A stretch of 54,746 nt of DNA from an uncultured Paracoccaceae bacterium (GCA_947503925.1 CANNFQ010000019.1:1-54746), one strand, 5' to 3'. Positions 16,876 through 26,837 are shown, counted from the stretch's first letter. Program-made: numbers and translations. Notes: generated from the sequence alone by a model not told the origin.

Positions 16876-18843
16876 ATGTCGCAACCGCAGAAAAATCGCC
16901 CTTGGCTGTTTCGGACCTATGCGGGGCATTCCACAGCTGCGGCGTCAAACGCGCTCTATCGCGGAAACCTGGCCAAAGGGCAGACGGGGCTTTCCGTGGC
17001 ATTCGATCTGCCGACGCAAACGGGGCATGACAGCGACCATGTGCTGGCCAGGGGTGAGGTCGGCAAGGTTGGTGTCCCTGTTAGCCATCTGGGCGATATG
17101 CGCACACTGTTCAACGATATCCCGTTGGATCAGATGAACACGTCGATGACAATCAATGCCACGGCCCCGTGGCTGTTGTCACTTTACATTGCGGTGGCAG
17201 AAGAACAGGGCGCGGATATCACCGCACTACAAGGCACCGTGCAAAACGATATCATCAAAGAATATCTGTCACGCGGGACGTATATTTGCCCGCCGGAACC
17301 TTCCTTGCGCATGATCACGGACGTCGCCGCCTATACCCGCGCGCATCTGCCAAAATGGAACCCGATGAATGTCTGTTCCTATCACCTGCAAGAGGCAGGG
17401 GCGACACCGGAAGAGGAATTGGCTTTTGCATTGGCAACTGCAACAGCGGTTCTGGACGATCTGAAAGACAAGGTCCCGGCAGAACATTTCCCGGCGATGG
17501 TGGGCCGTATTTCGTTTTTCGTGAATGCAGGCATCCGCTTTGTCACCGAGCTGTGTAAGATGCGCGCCTTTGTCGAATTATGGGATGAAATCTGCGAAAC
17601 CCGCTACGGGGTCGAAGACCCGAAATACCGTCGTTTCCGCTACGGTGTGCAGGTCAATTCGCTGGGCCTGACCGAACAGCAGCCGGAAAATAATGTCTAT
17701 CGCATACTGCTGGAAACGCTGGCGGTCACACTTTCCAAAAAGGCACGCGCGCGGGCTGTGCAATTGCCCGCATGGAACGAAGCGCTTGGCCTGCCCCGCC
17801 CTTGGGATCAGCAATGGTCATTGCGGATGCAACAAATCCTGGCTTACGAAACCGACCTTCTGGAATTCGATGATCTGTTTGATGAAAATCCCGCCATTGA
17901 TCGCAAAGTCAACGAACTGAAAACAGGCGCACGTGCAGAATTGGCCCAGATTGACGGCATGGGCGGCGCGGTCGGTGCAATTGCCTATATGAAATCCCGG
18001 CTTGTCGAAAGTAATGCCGCCCGCATCAGCGGAATTGAAAACGGCAACACGACAGTTGTCGGCGTGAATAAATGGCAAATGGGTGAACCATCGCCACTGA
18101 CGGCAGGCGATGACGCGATCATGGTATCCGATCCACAGGCTGAAGCCGATCAATTGCGGCGTTTGCGCGCGTGGAAAGATGACCGGGATGCAGAGGCGGT
18201 CCTGTCAGCATTGACCGCCCTGCGGGATGCCGCAAACGACGGCAGCAATATCATGCCGCCCTCCATCGCCTGCGCGCGCGCAGGTGTCACGACCGGCGAA
18301 TGGGCTGACGTGATCCGATCTGTCTTTGGGCAATACCGTGCGCCGACAGGTGTCAGCAGCAACCCGTCAAACCAGACCAAGGGGCTTGATGAATTGCGCG
18401 ATCAGGTTGATCTGGTCAGCCAGGCATTGGGCCGCAGATTGAAGTTCCTGGTTGGAAAACCCGGACTTGATGGGCACTCAAATGGTGCCGAACAAATTGC
18501 AACACGAGCGCGCGATTGCGGCATGGATATTTCCTATGAAGGTATCCGCCTGACCCCCGGTGAAATTGTCGAAGCGGCCAAAAATGACGATGCGCATGTC
18601 ATCGGGCTTTCGATTTTATCGGGCTCACATATCCCGCTGGTGCGCGACGTGATTGAAAAACTGAACGCCGCTGGTATCGGCCATATTCCGGTCATCGCGG
18701 GCGGCATTATTCCCGAAGAAGACGCAGCAGAATTGCGTGCGATGGGTGTGACAAAAGTCTACACGCCAAAAGACTTTGAATTGAACAAAATCATGCTAGA
18801 TATTGTGGCGATCGTTGATCCCCGTTCGGTTGCGGCCGAATAG
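16876..18843 (+). CDS. ecm: Ethylmalonyl-CoA mutase
   Basis: This 655-aa coenzyme-B12 mutase converts (2R)-ethylmalonyl-CoA to (2S)-methylsuccinyl-CoA in the EMC pathway. The N-terminal part is the methylmalonyl-CoA mutase-type barrel, starting with WLFRTYAGHSTAAASNALYR, the MeaA/Ecm signature. The C-terminal about 130 residues are the cobalamin domain with D-x-H-x-x-G (DGHSNG) supplying the lower ligand His and the LSGSH loop. Both domains are in one chain, as in MeaA. The CAGGAG ribosome-binding site is well placed. Adjacency to ccr supports Ecm over methylmalonyl-CoA mutase. Confidence 0.96.
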   Translation: MSQPQKNRPWLFRTYAGHSTAAASNALYRGNLAKGQTGLSVAFDLPTQTGHDSDHVLARGEVGKVGVPVSHLGDMRTLFNDIPLDQMNTSMTINATAPWLLSLYIAVAEEQGADITALQGTVQNDIIKEYLSRGTYICPPEPSLRMITDVAAYTRAHLPKWNPMNVCSYHLQEAGATPEEELAFALATATAVLDDLKDKVPAEHFPAMVGRISFFVNAGIRFVTELCKMRAFVELWDEICETRYGVEDPKYRRFRYGVQVNSLGLTEQQPENNVYRILLETLAVTLSKKARARAVQLPAWNEALGLPRPWDQQWSLRMQQILAYETDLLEFDDLFDENPAIDRKVNELKTGARAELAQIDGMGGAVGAIAYMKSRLVESNAARISGIENGNTTVVGVNKWQMGEPSPLTAGDDAIMVSDPQAEADQLRRLRAWKDDRDAEAVLSALTALRDAANDGSNIMPPSIACARAGVTTGEWADVIRSVFGQYRAPTGVSSNPSNQTKGLDELRDQVDLVSQALGRRLKFLVGKPGLDGHSNGAEQIATRARDCGMDISYEGIRLTPGEIVEAAKNDDAHVIGLSILSGSHIPLVRDVIEKLNAAGIGHIPVIAGGIIPEEDAAELRAMGVTKVYTPKDFELNKIMLDIVAIVDPRSVAAE

Positions 18844-18949
18844 GCAATAAACCCCTGTTGTTGCACTTAAGTATAGCATTCCAATGTTTTTGGGATGCAC
18901 AATTCCTATTGGGCTGCTAGGTGAATCACAGCTTTGACTGGAGACCCCA

Positions 18950-19291
18950 ATGAAACCTGATCTGAAATCCATGACGCGTAAAGAGCTTGAAAAGCTAAAG
19001 GCAGATGTGGAAAAAACGCTGACAAAAGTAAGCGAAAAAGAAAAGAAAGCGGCACTCGCCGCTGCCCAAAAGGCAGCTGCGGCACATGGATTTTCCCTGG
19101 CTGAAATAACTGGCGAGGCCCCTGCCCCGAAAAAGCGGCGCAAAGGCAAGGCCGGCCCTAAAAAGGCCGCTGCCCCCAAATATCGCAACCCCGATGACGC
19201 TGCCCAAACCTGGACTGGGAAAGGTCGCCAGCCTCAGTGGTTCAAAGATGCGATTGCCTCGGGTACATCGCCCGACGCGATGGAAATCTAA
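18950..19291 (+). CDS. H-NS family histone-like nucleoid protein
   Basis: This 113-aa protein has an N-terminal coiled-coil oligomerisation region (about residues 5-48, KELEKLKADVEKTLTKVSEKEKK). A lysine-rich linker (60-80) follows, then the C-terminal H-NS DNA-binding motif, YRNPDDAAQTWTGKGRQPQWF (about 82-102). Such proteins bind AT-rich minor groove and silence foreign DNA. The gene stands alone and is followed by a strong hairpin. Confidence 0.92.
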   Translation: MKPDLKSMTRKELEKLKADVEKTLTKVSEKEKKAALAAAQKAAAAHGFSLAEITGEAPAPKKRRKGKAGPKKAAAPKYRNPDDAAQTWTGKGRQPQWFKDAIASGTSPDAMEI

Positions 19292-19298
19292 ACTGAAA

Positions 19299-19329
19299 GC
19301 GGCGCGCCACCGCTTTGATGGCGCGCCGC
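19299..19329 (+). terminator. Hairpin after the H-NS-like gene
   Basis: GCGGCGCGCCA and TGGCGCGCCGC form a perfect 11-bp stem with a 9-base loop, 8 bases past the stop codon. No T run follows, so it may be an imperfect terminator or an mRNA-stabilising end. Confidence 0.6.
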
Positions 19330-19397
19330 ACGAATTTCGTCCTCCACCTTTCGATATTGCCCGCTTAGAATAGCGCGACAATCGAAAGGACCCTCAT

Positions 19398-20102
19398 ATG
19401 ACAATTCATATCGGCGCTGAAAAGGGCGACATTGCCCCAACCGTTCTGATGCCCGGTGATCCGTATCGCGCGAAATGGGCGGCTGAGACATTTCTCGACA
19501 ATCCAAAATGCATCAACGAAGTGCGTGGCATGCTTGGTTTCACCGGGACCTGGCAGGGCCATCCGGTCACCATTCAGGGGTCTGGCATGGGCATGCCGTC
19601 CTTGTCGATCTACGCAAATGAACTGATTTCTGAATATGACGTCCAAACGCTGATCCGCATCGGGTCCTGCGGTGGCATGCAGGAAAAAGTCGGTATCAGG
19701 GATGTCGTGCTGGCGATGACAGCGTCGACCTTGTCCACGCCGTCACGCGGGATTTTCAAGGAACTGAATTTTGCACCCTGCGCCGACTACGGGCTGCTTG
19801 CCGCTGCACATCAAGCGGCAACAGACAAACAAGTTCCGATTCATGTCGGCGGCATCTACTCGTCCGATGTGTTCTATGATGAACGTCCCGATCTGAACGA
19901 ACAGATGATGCGGCACGGCATCCTCGGGGTCGAGATGGAAGCAGCAGAGCTTTATAATCTCGCGGCCCGGCACGGGCGGCGGGCGCTGGCTGTCCTGACC
20001 GTCAGCGATCATCTGATCACGCATGAAGCCCTGCCAGCAGAGGATCGCGAAAAGTCATTTGGGGATATGGTCGAAATTGCACTGACAGCCGCGTTTTCAT
20101 GA
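19398..20102 (+). CDS. deoD: Purine-nucleoside phosphorylase DeoD
   Basis: This 234-aa enzyme of the hexameric PNP/UDP family phosphorolyses inosine, guanosine and adenosine (and deoxy forms). It starts [28 protein letters not shown], matching DeoD. It carries IGSCGGM in the phosphate/ribose pocket, VEMEAAELY for ribose binding, and TVSDH with the catalytic Asp that protonates 6-aminopurines. This fold class is distinct from the trimeric PNP at 7.1 kb. It overlaps the aldo/keto reductase start by ATGA. Confidence 0.95.
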   Translation: MTIHIGAEKGDIAPTVLMPGDPYRAKWAAETFLDNPKCINEVRGMLGFTGTWQGHPVTIQGSGMGMPSLSIYANELISEYDVQTLIRIGSCGGMQEKVGIRDVVLAMTASTLSTPSRGIFKELNFAPCADYGLLAAAHQAATDKQVPIHVGGIYSSDVFYDERPDLNEQMMRHGILGVEMEAAELYNLAARHGRRALAVLTVSDHLITHEALPAEDREKSFGDMVEIALTAAFS

Positions 20103-21085
20103 AACAGCGTAGCTTGGGCACCGGCGGGCCGCAGGTTGGCGCGATTGGGTTGGGGTGCATGTCATTTGGCGGCACCGCCTCTGGCACGACCGATGAAGTG
20201 ACCAGTTTTGCGGCGATGGACAAGGCATGGGAATTGGGGATCACCCATTTCGACACGGCCAATGTCTATGGCCCGCATATGTCGGAACAGGTTGTCGGGC
20301 GATGGATGGCAGATCGCGGGCACCGGCCCAGCATCGCCACAAAGGCGAGCATCCAACGCGACCCACAGCGCCCGGTCAACAATGATCCGGCCTATCTTGA
20401 GGCTGAACTGGATGACTCTTTGGGTCGGCTGGGCGTGGATCATGTTGATCTGTTCTATATCCACCGCCGGGAACAATCGGTTCCCATCGCGGATGTGGCC
20501 GGGCTGATGGGGCGCCTGATCGCGAAAGGGAAAATCGGTGGTTGGGGCATCTCCGAAATCTCGCCAACGACCTTACGCCGGGCGCATGCGGAAACGCCCG
20601 TCCGCGCCGTACAAAACGAATACTCCCTATGGACCCGGCAACCAGAACTAGGCCTGCTGCAGGAATGTGCGCAGTTGGGTGTGGCCTTTGTCGCGTTTTC
20701 ACCACTGGCGCGCGGGGTCTTTGGGCGCGACATCATTGACACGACAAATAACAGTTTCGGGCCGTTCCGGGCTGAAATGCCCCGGTTTCATCGCGAAAAC
20801 TGGATCAAGAACAAGGAACAAGCCGCGACATTCCATGGGCTGGCGAAGGATATCGGCGTTCCGGCCCCAGCGCTGGCCCTTGCATGGCTCCTTGCGCAGG
20901 GTGATCATATCATCCCGATCCCCGGAAGTCGGACCGCCGATCATATCGCGGATTGGGCTGCCGCTGACGACATCGACGTGACCGACGACATCCAGGATCA
21001 GATCGAGGCTATCCTGCCCGTTGGTTGGGCCTGGGGCGACAGATACAGTGCAGCGCAATCAAAAGCACCAGAGCGGTATTGCTAG
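20099..21085 (+). CDS. Aldo/keto reductase
   Basis: This 328-aa NADPH-dependent reductase has a TIM barrel beginning [21 protein letters not shown]. The catalytic set is visible: Asp and Tyr in FDTANVYG (about residues 54-61), Lys in IATKAS, and His in FYIHRRE. Substrate is unknown. It is translationally coupled to deoD, which may mean a role in clearing sugar aldehydes from nucleoside breakdown, though this is speculation. It converges on sdhB with an inverted repeat between. Confidence 0.9.
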   Translation: MKQRSLGTGGPQVGAIGLGCMSFGGTASGTTDEVTSFAAMDKAWELGITHFDTANVYGPHMSEQVVGRWMADRGHRPSIATKASIQRDPQRPVNNDPAYLEAELDDSLGRLGVDHVDLFYIHRREQSVPIADVAGLMGRLIAKGKIGGWGISEISPTTLRRAHAETPVRAVQNEYSLWTRQPELGLLQECAQLGVAFVAFSPLARGVFGRDIIDTTNNSFGPFRAEMPRFHRENWIKNKEQAATFHGLAKDIGVPAPALALAWLLAQGDHIIPIPGSRTADHIADWAAADDIDVTDDIQDQIEAILPVGWAWGDRYSAAQSKAPERYC

Positions 21086-21096
21086 GCCAACCCGTT

Positions 21097-21143
21097 CCGG
21101 ACTTGATCCGGGACCTTAACCGAAGCCCACGGATCAAGTCCGG
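21097..21143. terminator. Bidirectional terminator-like inverted repeat
   Basis: CCGGACTTGATCCG (21097-21110) and CGGATCAAGTCCGG (21130-21143) pair perfectly over 14 bp around a 19-base loop, between the convergent aldo/keto reductase and sdhB genes. The arms are also internally palindromic and resemble interspersed GTCCCGG..CCGGGAC repeats seen elsewhere in the window. Confidence 0.65.
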
Positions 21144-21155
21144 GACGCGTCGCGC

Positions 21156-21935
21156 TTAAACGACCCGTTCCACCATCATTTTCTTGATATGCGCAATCGC
21201 CTTGGCGGGGTTCAGACCCTTGGGGCAGGTCTTGGCGCAGTTCATAATCGTGTGGCAACGATAAAGCTTGAACGGGTCTTCCAATTCATCCAACCGTTCG
21301 CCCGTCGCCTCATCACGGCTGTCGATAATCCAACGATAGGCATGCAGCAAGGCTGCTGGGCCAAGGTAACGATCGCCATTCCACCAATAGGACGGGCAGG
21401 ATGTCGAACAGGACGCACACATCACGCATTCATACAGCCCATCAAGTTTCTTGCGATCCTCGATGGATTGCTTCCATTCCTTTGCGGGACGGTTTGTCTT
21501 CGTCTCCAACCACGGCATGATCGAGGCATGCTGGGCATAGAAATGCGTGAGGTCGGGAATCAGGTCTTTGATCACCGGCATATGCGGCAGCGGATAGATT
21601 TTCACATCGCCCTTGATCTCATCCATGCCATAGATGCAGGCAAGTGTATTGATCCCGTCGATGTTCATCGCACAGGACCCGCAGATGCCTTCGCGGCAGG
21701 AGCGGCGGAAGGTCAGGGTCGGATCAATCTCGTTCTTGATCTTGATCAGCGCGTCCAGAACCATCGGCCCGCAACTGTCCATATCGACGAAATACGTATC
21801 CAGCGATGGGTTTTTGCCGTCATCCGGATTCCAGCGATAAATCTGCACCTTGCGCAGATTGGTCGCCCCTTCGGGCTTGGGCCAGGTCTTGCCCACCGTC
21901 ATCCGGGAATTCTTAGGAAGTGTCAGTTGTACCAT
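21156..21935 (-). CDS. sdhB: Succinate dehydrogenase iron-sulfur subunit
   Basis: This 259-aa subunit of complex II carries electrons from the flavin to ubiquinone. The N-terminal ferredoxin domain has CREGICGSC plus a later Cys for the [2Fe-2S] cluster (about residues 80-105). The C-terminal half has [11 protein letters not shown] and [14 protein letters not shown] for the [4Fe-4S] and [3Fe-4S] clusters. Length and motifs are standard. It is the last gene of the sdh operon, separated from sdhA by two small lipoprotein genes. Confidence 0.97.
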   Translation of the reverse strand: MVQLTLPKNSRMTVGKTWPKPEGATNLRKVQIYRWNPDDGKNPSLDTYFVDMDSCGPMVLDALIKIKNEIDPTLTFRRSCREGICGSCAMNIDGINTLACIYGMDEIKGDVKIYPLPHMPVIKDLIPDLTHFYAQHASIMPWLETKTNRPAKEWKQSIEDRKKLDGLYECVMCASCSTSCPSYWWNGDRYLGPAALLHAYRWIIDSRDEATGERLDELEDPFKLYRCHTIMNCAKTCPKGLNPAKAIAHIKKMMVERVV

Positions 21936-21975
21936 TTCGTCAGTTCCTTCCGCTCAAGGCCTTCGCCTCAAATCG

Positions 21976-22263
21976 TCAAATCGCACGCAGGCGGGGTGGC
22001 CGGATCGGTGGCGCGCCTGTCAATTCCATCACACATGTTTCGTAAACTTCCAACGGGTCACGACCGCGCAGAAAGTCCCCACTCAGCCCGATACTGGCGC
22101 TGGCAAAGCCGCCGCTATCGCTGTTTGCCCCAATGCGCAGGTCAACCTCAGGGGCTTGGGCTGCGCGCGCCCGCTCCTCGCACCGCGCCGCCACCTGTTC
22201 GGGCGTAGGGGGCGCACATCCGGCTGTCAGACCGGCCAGGGCAAGGAGGCAGGCAAGGCGCAT
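21976..22263 (-). CDS. Small lipoprotein between sdhA and sdhB (second)
   Basis: This 95-aa protein has a lipoprotein signal peptide with lipobox LTAGC (cysteine at about residue 16). The mature part is short and has no recognised domain; it carries VAARCEERARAAQAP and EVYETCVMELTGAPPIRPP. Its ATG overlaps the stop of the preceding lipoprotein gene (ATGA). It is predicted to be anchored in the envelope. Its place inside the sdh operon suggests a shared expression need, not a proven part in complex II. Confidence 0.8.
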   Translation of the reverse strand: MRLACLLALAGLTAGCAPPTPEQVAARCEERARAAQAPEVDLRIGANSDSGGFASASIGLSGDFLRGRDPLEVYETCVMELTGAPPIRPPRLRAI

Positions 22264-22604
22264 CACAAGCCGCCCAGCGCTCCGATCAGATTACCAGCCG
22301 TGAGTGTCTTCTCGGCGATGCACTGTACGGTCTCGGGCCGTTGCGCGATCCCAAGGACCAGCTCAGTTGTTTGGGCTGTCGTTCCGACGACTGCCGCCTG
22401 TGCAATCTGGATCACCTCAGGACCTGTCGCGTTGTCAATCACGCAGTCGGTGACATTGCTCAGGTCGGCACCTGGAAACCGCGCCGCCAAGACATTATTG
22501 ACCACGCCTTTTGCCGCCTCGCGTGCCAACTGGTCGGCATCTGCCCCGCCGTCAGCGCAGGCCGTCAGAGTCAGAAGACCCAGCACAAACAACAACACTC
22601 GCAT
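22263..22604 (-). CDS. Small lipoprotein between sdhA and sdhB (first)
   Basis: This 113-aa protein has a signal peptide [16 protein letters not shown] with a lipobox cysteine at residue 16. The mature domain contains two conserved-looking cysteines (VTDCVIDN and VQCIAEKTL) that could form a disulfide. The frame is open upstream, but ATG 22604 overlaps the sdhA stop (TGATG) and gives the signal peptide. I do not recognise the family. The function is unknown. Confidence 0.82.
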   Translation of the reverse strand: MRVLLFVLGLLTLTACADGGADADQLAREAAKGVVNNVLAARFPGADLSNVTDCVIDNATGPEVIQIAQAAVVGTTAQTTELVLGIAQRPETVQCIAEKTLTAGNLIGALGGL

Positions 22605-24409
22605 CAGAATGTCCTTTCTTTTGGCGCGATCTTGGCTTCTGAAATGCCGCCATCCGCCTCTTTGGTCAAAGGATCGGTAATCACCGGGCGATAGCTCAGC
22701 TTCACTTTGGCCCCATCGACATGGGAAATCGTGTGGACCCGCCATTTGTCGTCGTCGCGTGTGGCGTAATCCTCATGGGCATGGGCGCCGCGGCTTTCCT
22801 TGCGGGCCTCGGCACTGACAATCGTCGTCAACGCATTGGGCATCAGGTTGGCCAGTTCCAGCGTCTCCATCAGGTCGCTGTTCCAGACCAGGCTGCGGTC
22901 GGTAACAGACAGATCATCCATCTTGCCCGCAATCTCAGTCATCTTCTTGACGCCTTCGCCCAACGTCTTGTCAGTGCGGAACACGGCGGCATCGGCCTGC
23001 ATCGCCTTTTGCATCTCCAAGCGCAGCTCTGCCGTGCCGGTGGTGCCTTTGGCATTGCGCAGCCCGTCAAACCGATCAAAGCATTGGTTAATCGATGCCT
23101 GGTTCAGGGTTGGGTTTGGTGCGGCCCGGTCCACCACTTCGCCTGCACGAATGGCCGCGGCCCGACCGAACACCACAAGGTCGATCAGGCTGTTGGACCC
23201 CAACCGGTTGGCACCATGAACGGATGCGCACCCAGCCTCACCCACAGCCATCAGGCCGGAGACGACCTTGTTTGGGTCTTTCTTGGTCGGGTGCAGCACC
23301 TCACCATGATAATTTGTGGGGATACCGCCCATATTATAGTGAACCGTCGGCAGAACCGGGATCGCCTCTTTGGTTACGTCAACACCGGCAAAGATACGCG
23401 CGCTTTCCGAGATGCCGGGCAGACGTTCGGCCAGCGCCTCTTTCGGCAGGTGGTTGAGGTTGAGGTGGATGTGATCACCATTCGCCCCAACGCCACGCCC
23501 TTCGCGGATTTCCATAGTCATGCAACGGCTGACGTAATCGCGGGGGGCCAAATCTTTGTAGTTCGGCGCGTAGCGTTCCATGAAACGCTCGCCCTCTGAA
23601 TTTGTCAGATAGCCGCCCTCGCCACGCGCACCCTCGGTAATCAGGCAACCGGCACCATAGATGCCGGTAGGGTGGAATTGCACGAATTCCATATCCTGTA
23701 ACGGCAGGCCCTGACGGGCGACCATGCCGCCACCATCACCGGTGCAAGTATGGGCAGATGTCGCGCTGAAATAGGCGCGGCCATAGCCACCTGTGGCCAA
23801 AACAACTGTCTTGGCGTTGAACACATGCATGGTGCCATCGTCCAGCTTCCATGCGATCACACCCTGACAGATGCCATCATCCGACATGATCAGATCTAGG
23901 GCGAAGTATTCGATATAGAATTCAGCCTGCTGTTTCAGGGACTGGCCGTACAGGGTGTGCAGGATGGCGTGGCCGGTGCGGTCGGCGGCAGCACAGGTAC
24001 GCTGCACGGCGGGGCCTTCGCCAAATTCGGTTGTATGCCCGCCAAAGGGGCGCTGATAGATCTTGCCCTCTTCGGTGCGGGAAAACGGCACACCGTAATG
24101 TTCCAACTCGTAAACCGCCTTGGGGGCCTCGCGGGCGAGGTATTCCATCGCGTCCGTATCACCCAGCCAATCTGACCCCTTGACCGTGTCATACATATGC
24201 CATTGCCAGCTATCCGGGCCCATATTGCCCAGCGATGCCGCAATGCCGCCTTGGGCGGCAACGGTATGTGATCGGGTTGGAAAAACCTTGGAAATACAGG
24301 CCGTGCGCAAACCCTGTTCTGCCAGACCCAGCGTTGCGCGCAGGCCAGCGCCGCCAGCCCCCACTACAATTGCGTCATAGGTATGGGTTTCGTATTCGTA
24401 TGCTGCCAT
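22604..24409 (-). CDS. sdhA: Succinate dehydrogenase flavoprotein subunit
   Basis: This 601-aa catalytic subunit oxidises succinate to fumarate. The N-terminal FAD-binding motif [11 protein letters not shown] (about residues 16-26), the FAD-linking histidine in [11 protein letters not shown] (about 46-56), and the substrate-binding [10 protein letters not shown] and [11 protein letters not shown] blocks are all present, and the C-terminus ends KERTF. Length is typical. It starts 21 bases after sdhD. Confidence 0.98.
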   Translation of the reverse strand: MAAYEYETHTYDAIVVGAGGAGLRATLGLAEQGLRTACISKVFPTRSHTVAAQGGIAASLGNMGPDSWQWHMYDTVKGSDWLGDTDAMEYLAREAPKAVYELEHYGVPFSRTEEGKIYQRPFGGHTTEFGEGPAVQRTCAAADRTGHAILHTLYGQSLKQQAEFYIEYFALDLIMSDDGICQGVIAWKLDDGTMHVFNAKTVVLATGGYGRAYFSATSAHTCTGDGGGMVARQGLPLQDMEFVQFHPTGIYGAGCLITEGARGEGGYLTNSEGERFMERYAPNYKDLAPRDYVSRCMTMEIREGRGVGANGDHIHLNLNHLPKEALAERLPGISESARIFAGVDVTKEAIPVLPTVHYNMGGIPTNYHGEVLHPTKKDPNKVVSGLMAVGEAGCASVHGANRLGSNSLIDLVVFGRAAAIRAGEVVDRAAPNPTLNQASINQCFDRFDGLRNAKGTTGTAELRLEMQKAMQADAAVFRTDKTLGEGVKKMTEIAGKMDDLSVTDRSLVWNSDLMETLELANLMPNALTTIVSAEARKESRGAHAHEDYATRDDDKWRVHTISHVDGAKVKLSYRPVITDPLTKEADGGISEAKIAPKERTF

Positions 24410-24430
24410 CTTGAGGTTGCTCCGACGAAA

Positions 24431-24802
24431 TTAAAGGGCGATGCGGACGATTGCGAAAATCGCAAAAGCGGCAGCGGAATAGGAAACGCAGATCATCACG
24501 ATGATCACGACTTTGCGGGCCAGACCGTGAACATAGTCCTCGATCAGGGTCTGTACGCCATGACGGAAATGCAGCCAGCCCACCAGCATGGTCAGAATCG
24601 CAACAACAGCCGGGAAAGGCCGCTGGTAATAGGCGATCACCTCTTCATATGGGGCACCCAGAATAGCGCCAAAGGTGAATACAAAAAACGGGATCAGCAC
24701 CAGCAACGCTACAGAGGTGACCATCATCTGCCAATGATGTTCGGTCCCGGTCTTGGCAGAACCCATGCCCTCGGCGCGCTTGCGGTCGGTTAAAAATGCC
24801 AT
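24431..24802 (-). CDS. sdhD: Succinate dehydrogenase membrane anchor subunit SdhD
   Basis: This 123-aa protein has three membrane helices (about residues 28-48, 56-78, 90-120) and the conserved FHWRHGVQ-like segment LHFRHGVQTLIEDYVHG, which includes the heme/quinone-side histidine region. It anchors SdhAB to the inner membrane with SdhC. It lies 14 bases after sdhC. Confidence 0.92.
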   Translation of the reverse strand: MAFLTDRKRAEGMGSAKTGTEHHWQMMVTSVALLVLIPFFVFTFGAILGAPYEEVIAYYQRPFPAVVAILTMLVGWLHFRHGVQTLIEDYVHGLARKVVIIVMICVSYSAAAFAIFAIVRIAL

Positions 24803-24816
24803 TGGCTTACCCCCCC

Positions 24817-25200
24817 TTACAGCACGATCACGGTGAAGATGGTCATCAACACCGCTGCAATAATCATGATCTGCCCAGCCATCTCTGACTTATCGACGTC
24901 AAGCATATGACCACTGTCCCAGATCAGATGCCGGATGCCACCAAAGGTATGATACCAAAGGCACAAGACCGAACCGAACAGGACCAGATCACCGAACCAG
25001 CTGGTCAGGACCGCATTCGCGCGGGCGAAGGCTTCTGGTCCGGTTGCGGCGGCCACAAACCACCACACGATCAACAGACCTGCAAGGATCAGCGCATTGC
25101 CTGATATACGGACCAGTATCGATGTCATGGATGTCAGTTGTGGACGATAGATCGTCAAATGCGGCGAAAGGGGTCTGTTGCCCCGGTTCACATCAGCCAT
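24817..25200 (-). CDS. sdhC: Succinate dehydrogenase cytochrome b556 subunit
   Basis: This 127-aa membrane subunit begins MADVNRGNRPLSPHLTIYRP, the family signature for quinone binding. It has three membrane helices and a heme-ligand region LWYHTFGGIRHLIWDSGH (about residues 83-100). The frame is open to 25299, but ATG 25200 has a GGGA ribosome-binding site and the family start. It is the first gene of the sdh operon. The paired TGTGATCACA sites lie 139-169 bases upstream. Confidence 0.95.
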   Translation of the reverse strand: MADVNRGNRPLSPHLTIYRPQLTSMTSILVRISGNALILAGLLIVWWFVAAATGPEAFARANAVLTSWFGDLVLFGSVLCLWYHTFGGIRHLIWDSGHMLDVDKSEMAGQIMIIAAVLMTIFTVIVL

Positions 25201-25338
25201 GTGTGTTCCCTTCTTGGCCTTTGCCGCCCGGCTAGGCGGCGCCATCGGCCCCTTTTTGCACCATTCATTCCAGAGAGTCACGCAGACGAAGGTGCACAAA
25301 CCGTGAAAAAATGCCGCGTCTGGGATAAATTAGCATCT

Positions 25339-25369
25339 TGTGATCACAGCCGGGAAATGTGTGATCACA
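25339..25369. promoter_or_regulatory. Paired TGTGATCACA operator upstream of sdhC
   Basis: Two perfect 10-bp palindromes TGTGATCACA (25339-25348 and 25360-25369) have centres exactly 21 bp apart, two helical turns. The 11-base spacer begins and ends with G, and AAA follows. The same layout recurs upstream of sucC at 31910-31940, which makes chance unlikely. A dimer-of-dimers repressor or activator of TCA-cycle genes is the simplest reading. Confidence 0.7.
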
Positions 25370-25392
25370 AAATCACCAGGCCTGGGTGGTTA

Positions 25393-25815
25393 CTAGTGCA
25401 GTTTATCTAGCACGGCACTGACAGAGCTGTTGTAAGTGAACTCAAGGACCCGAAATTCGCCGTCCACTTTGGCACCCGCAATATGCAAGGCCATTGGCGT
25501 GTTGCCCCCGCGCGGGAAGAACAGGACAATGTCCTGCGCAAATGACGGGTCCTCGCGACGTTGCAGCACCGTGCGACATCGGTCGAAACCGCGGGGTTCG
25601 AATACCTCCAACGGGCCGAATAACGCGTCAAACTGGGTGTCCATATTGGGGATATAATCGTCAACAAGACCAGCAAAGGCCCGATAGTCCGTTTTGAAAA
25701 AGGCAGTTTTCGCAGCTTCAAACAAGGGAATATCGGCGCTTGTCGATGGATCGCACGATTGGGCGGCCCCCGCTAAGGGTGCCAGCAGGAACGCAAGTGT
25801 GGCAAAAAATCTCAT
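25393..25815 (-). CDS. Hypothetical periplasmic protein at the end of the mch operon
   Basis: This 140-aa protein has a signal peptide (about residues 1-18, MRFFATLAFLLAPLAGAAQ). The mature domain of about 120 residues contains two cysteines (SCDPSTS, FDRCRTVL) and a mixed alpha/beta pattern ending FRVLEFTYNSSVSAVLDKLH. No family is recognised. ATG 25815 overlaps the mch stop (ATGA), so it is co-translated with the EMC enzymes even though its product should be exported. Confidence 0.8.
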   Translation of the reverse strand: MRFFATLAFLLAPLAGAAQSCDPSTSADIPLFEAAKTAFFKTDYRAFAGLVDDYIPNMDTQFDALFGPLEVFEPRGFDRCRTVLQRREDPSFAQDIVLFFPRGGNTPMALHIAGAKVDGEFRVLEFTYNSSVSAVLDKLH

Positions 25816-26837
25816 GCGGGCATCAAGGCCCAATAATCAAGATCAAGCAAGACGTCAGGCAAATATTTTCCATCTTCCCCACGCAATGCGCCGGCCGCTC
25901 CCTTTGTCGCGACCAGCCGCAACCGGATCGCTCCGATACCGGGTGTGCCCGTCTCGGCCACATCCATTACTTCGGACCAGGCGCGCACCGTGTCGCCCGC
26001 AAAACAAGGATTGGCATGCGCGCCCCCGTTCAGCGCCACAATCATCTGCGCGTTGGCCAGCCCGTTAAACGACAAGGCCCGCGCAAGCGACATGACATGC
26101 CCGCCATAGATCAGCCGTTTACCATCAGGGCGGTTGGTTGCGTCAAAATGCACCTTGGCCGTGTTCTGCCACAGGCGGGTGGCCAGCATATGCTCTGCCT
26201 CTTCGATCGTGACACCATCCACATGGTCAATCACCTCGCCGACCGCATAATCGCTCAGACGATAAGGTTCGCCTGCCAGCGCATGATCATAAGCGTCAAA
26301 ATTCAGCCCTGCAGGCACCACAATATCCGTCGCGGCGACAGCCTTCGGTAGTTCGGGGATAATCGTTTCTGGCGCATCACCCTGCGTCCTTTTGCGCACC
26401 ATCACCCAACGCACATAGCTCAGCACATCATCGCCATGCTGGTTCCGGCCCGTTGTACGGACCCAGACGACACCGGATTTCCCGTTGGAATTCTGTTTGA
26501 CCCCAATCACCTCTGACTGCGACGTCAGGGTGTCGCCGGGATAAACGGGGGCGAGCCAGCGGCCATCTGCATATCCCAGATTAGCGACTGCGTTCACCGA
26601 CACATCCGGCACTGTCTTGCCAAACACAGTGTGAAACGTGATCAGATCATCCACCGGTGACGCAGACAAACCGCAGGCCTGTGCAAAGGCGTCTGACGAA
26701 TAAAGTGCACTGCGTGCGGGATAAAGGGCGTGATACAATGCCCGCTCTCCCCCCGATATCGTGCGGGGAACGGCATGGGTGATCACGTCGCCAACGGCAT
26801 AGTCCTCGAAAAAGCGGCCGGGGTTCGTCTTGGTCAT
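25812..26837 (-). CDS. mch: Mesaconyl-CoA hydratase (beta-methylmalyl-CoA dehydratase)
   Basis: This 341-aa double-hotdog enzyme hydrates mesaconyl-C1-CoA to beta-methylmalyl-CoA in the EMC pathway. It begins TKTNPGRFFEDYAVGD and contains FHTVFGKTVPDVSVNAVANLGYA and RWVMVRKR, characteristic of Rhodobacteraceae Mch. The second MaoC-like half includes RLIYGGHVMSLARALSFNG. Length matches the roughly 343-aa family norm. Start and stop both overlap neighbours by ATGA. Confidence 0.95.
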   Translation of the reverse strand: MTKTNPGRFFEDYAVGDVITHAVPRTISGGERALYHALYPARSALYSSDAFAQACGLSASPVDDLITFHTVFGKTVPDVSVNAVANLGYADGRWLAPVYPGDTLTSQSEVIGVKQNSNGKSGVVWVRTTGRNQHGDDVLSYVRWVMVRKRTQGDAPETIIPELPKAVAATDIVVPAGLNFDAYDHALAGEPYRLSDYAVGEVIDHVDGVTIEEAEHMLATRLWQNTAKVHFDATNRPDGKRLIYGGHVMSLARALSFNGLANAQMIVALNGGAHANPCFAGDTVRAWSEVMDVAETGTPGIGAIRLRLVATKGAAGALRGEDGKYLPDVLLDLDYWALMPA

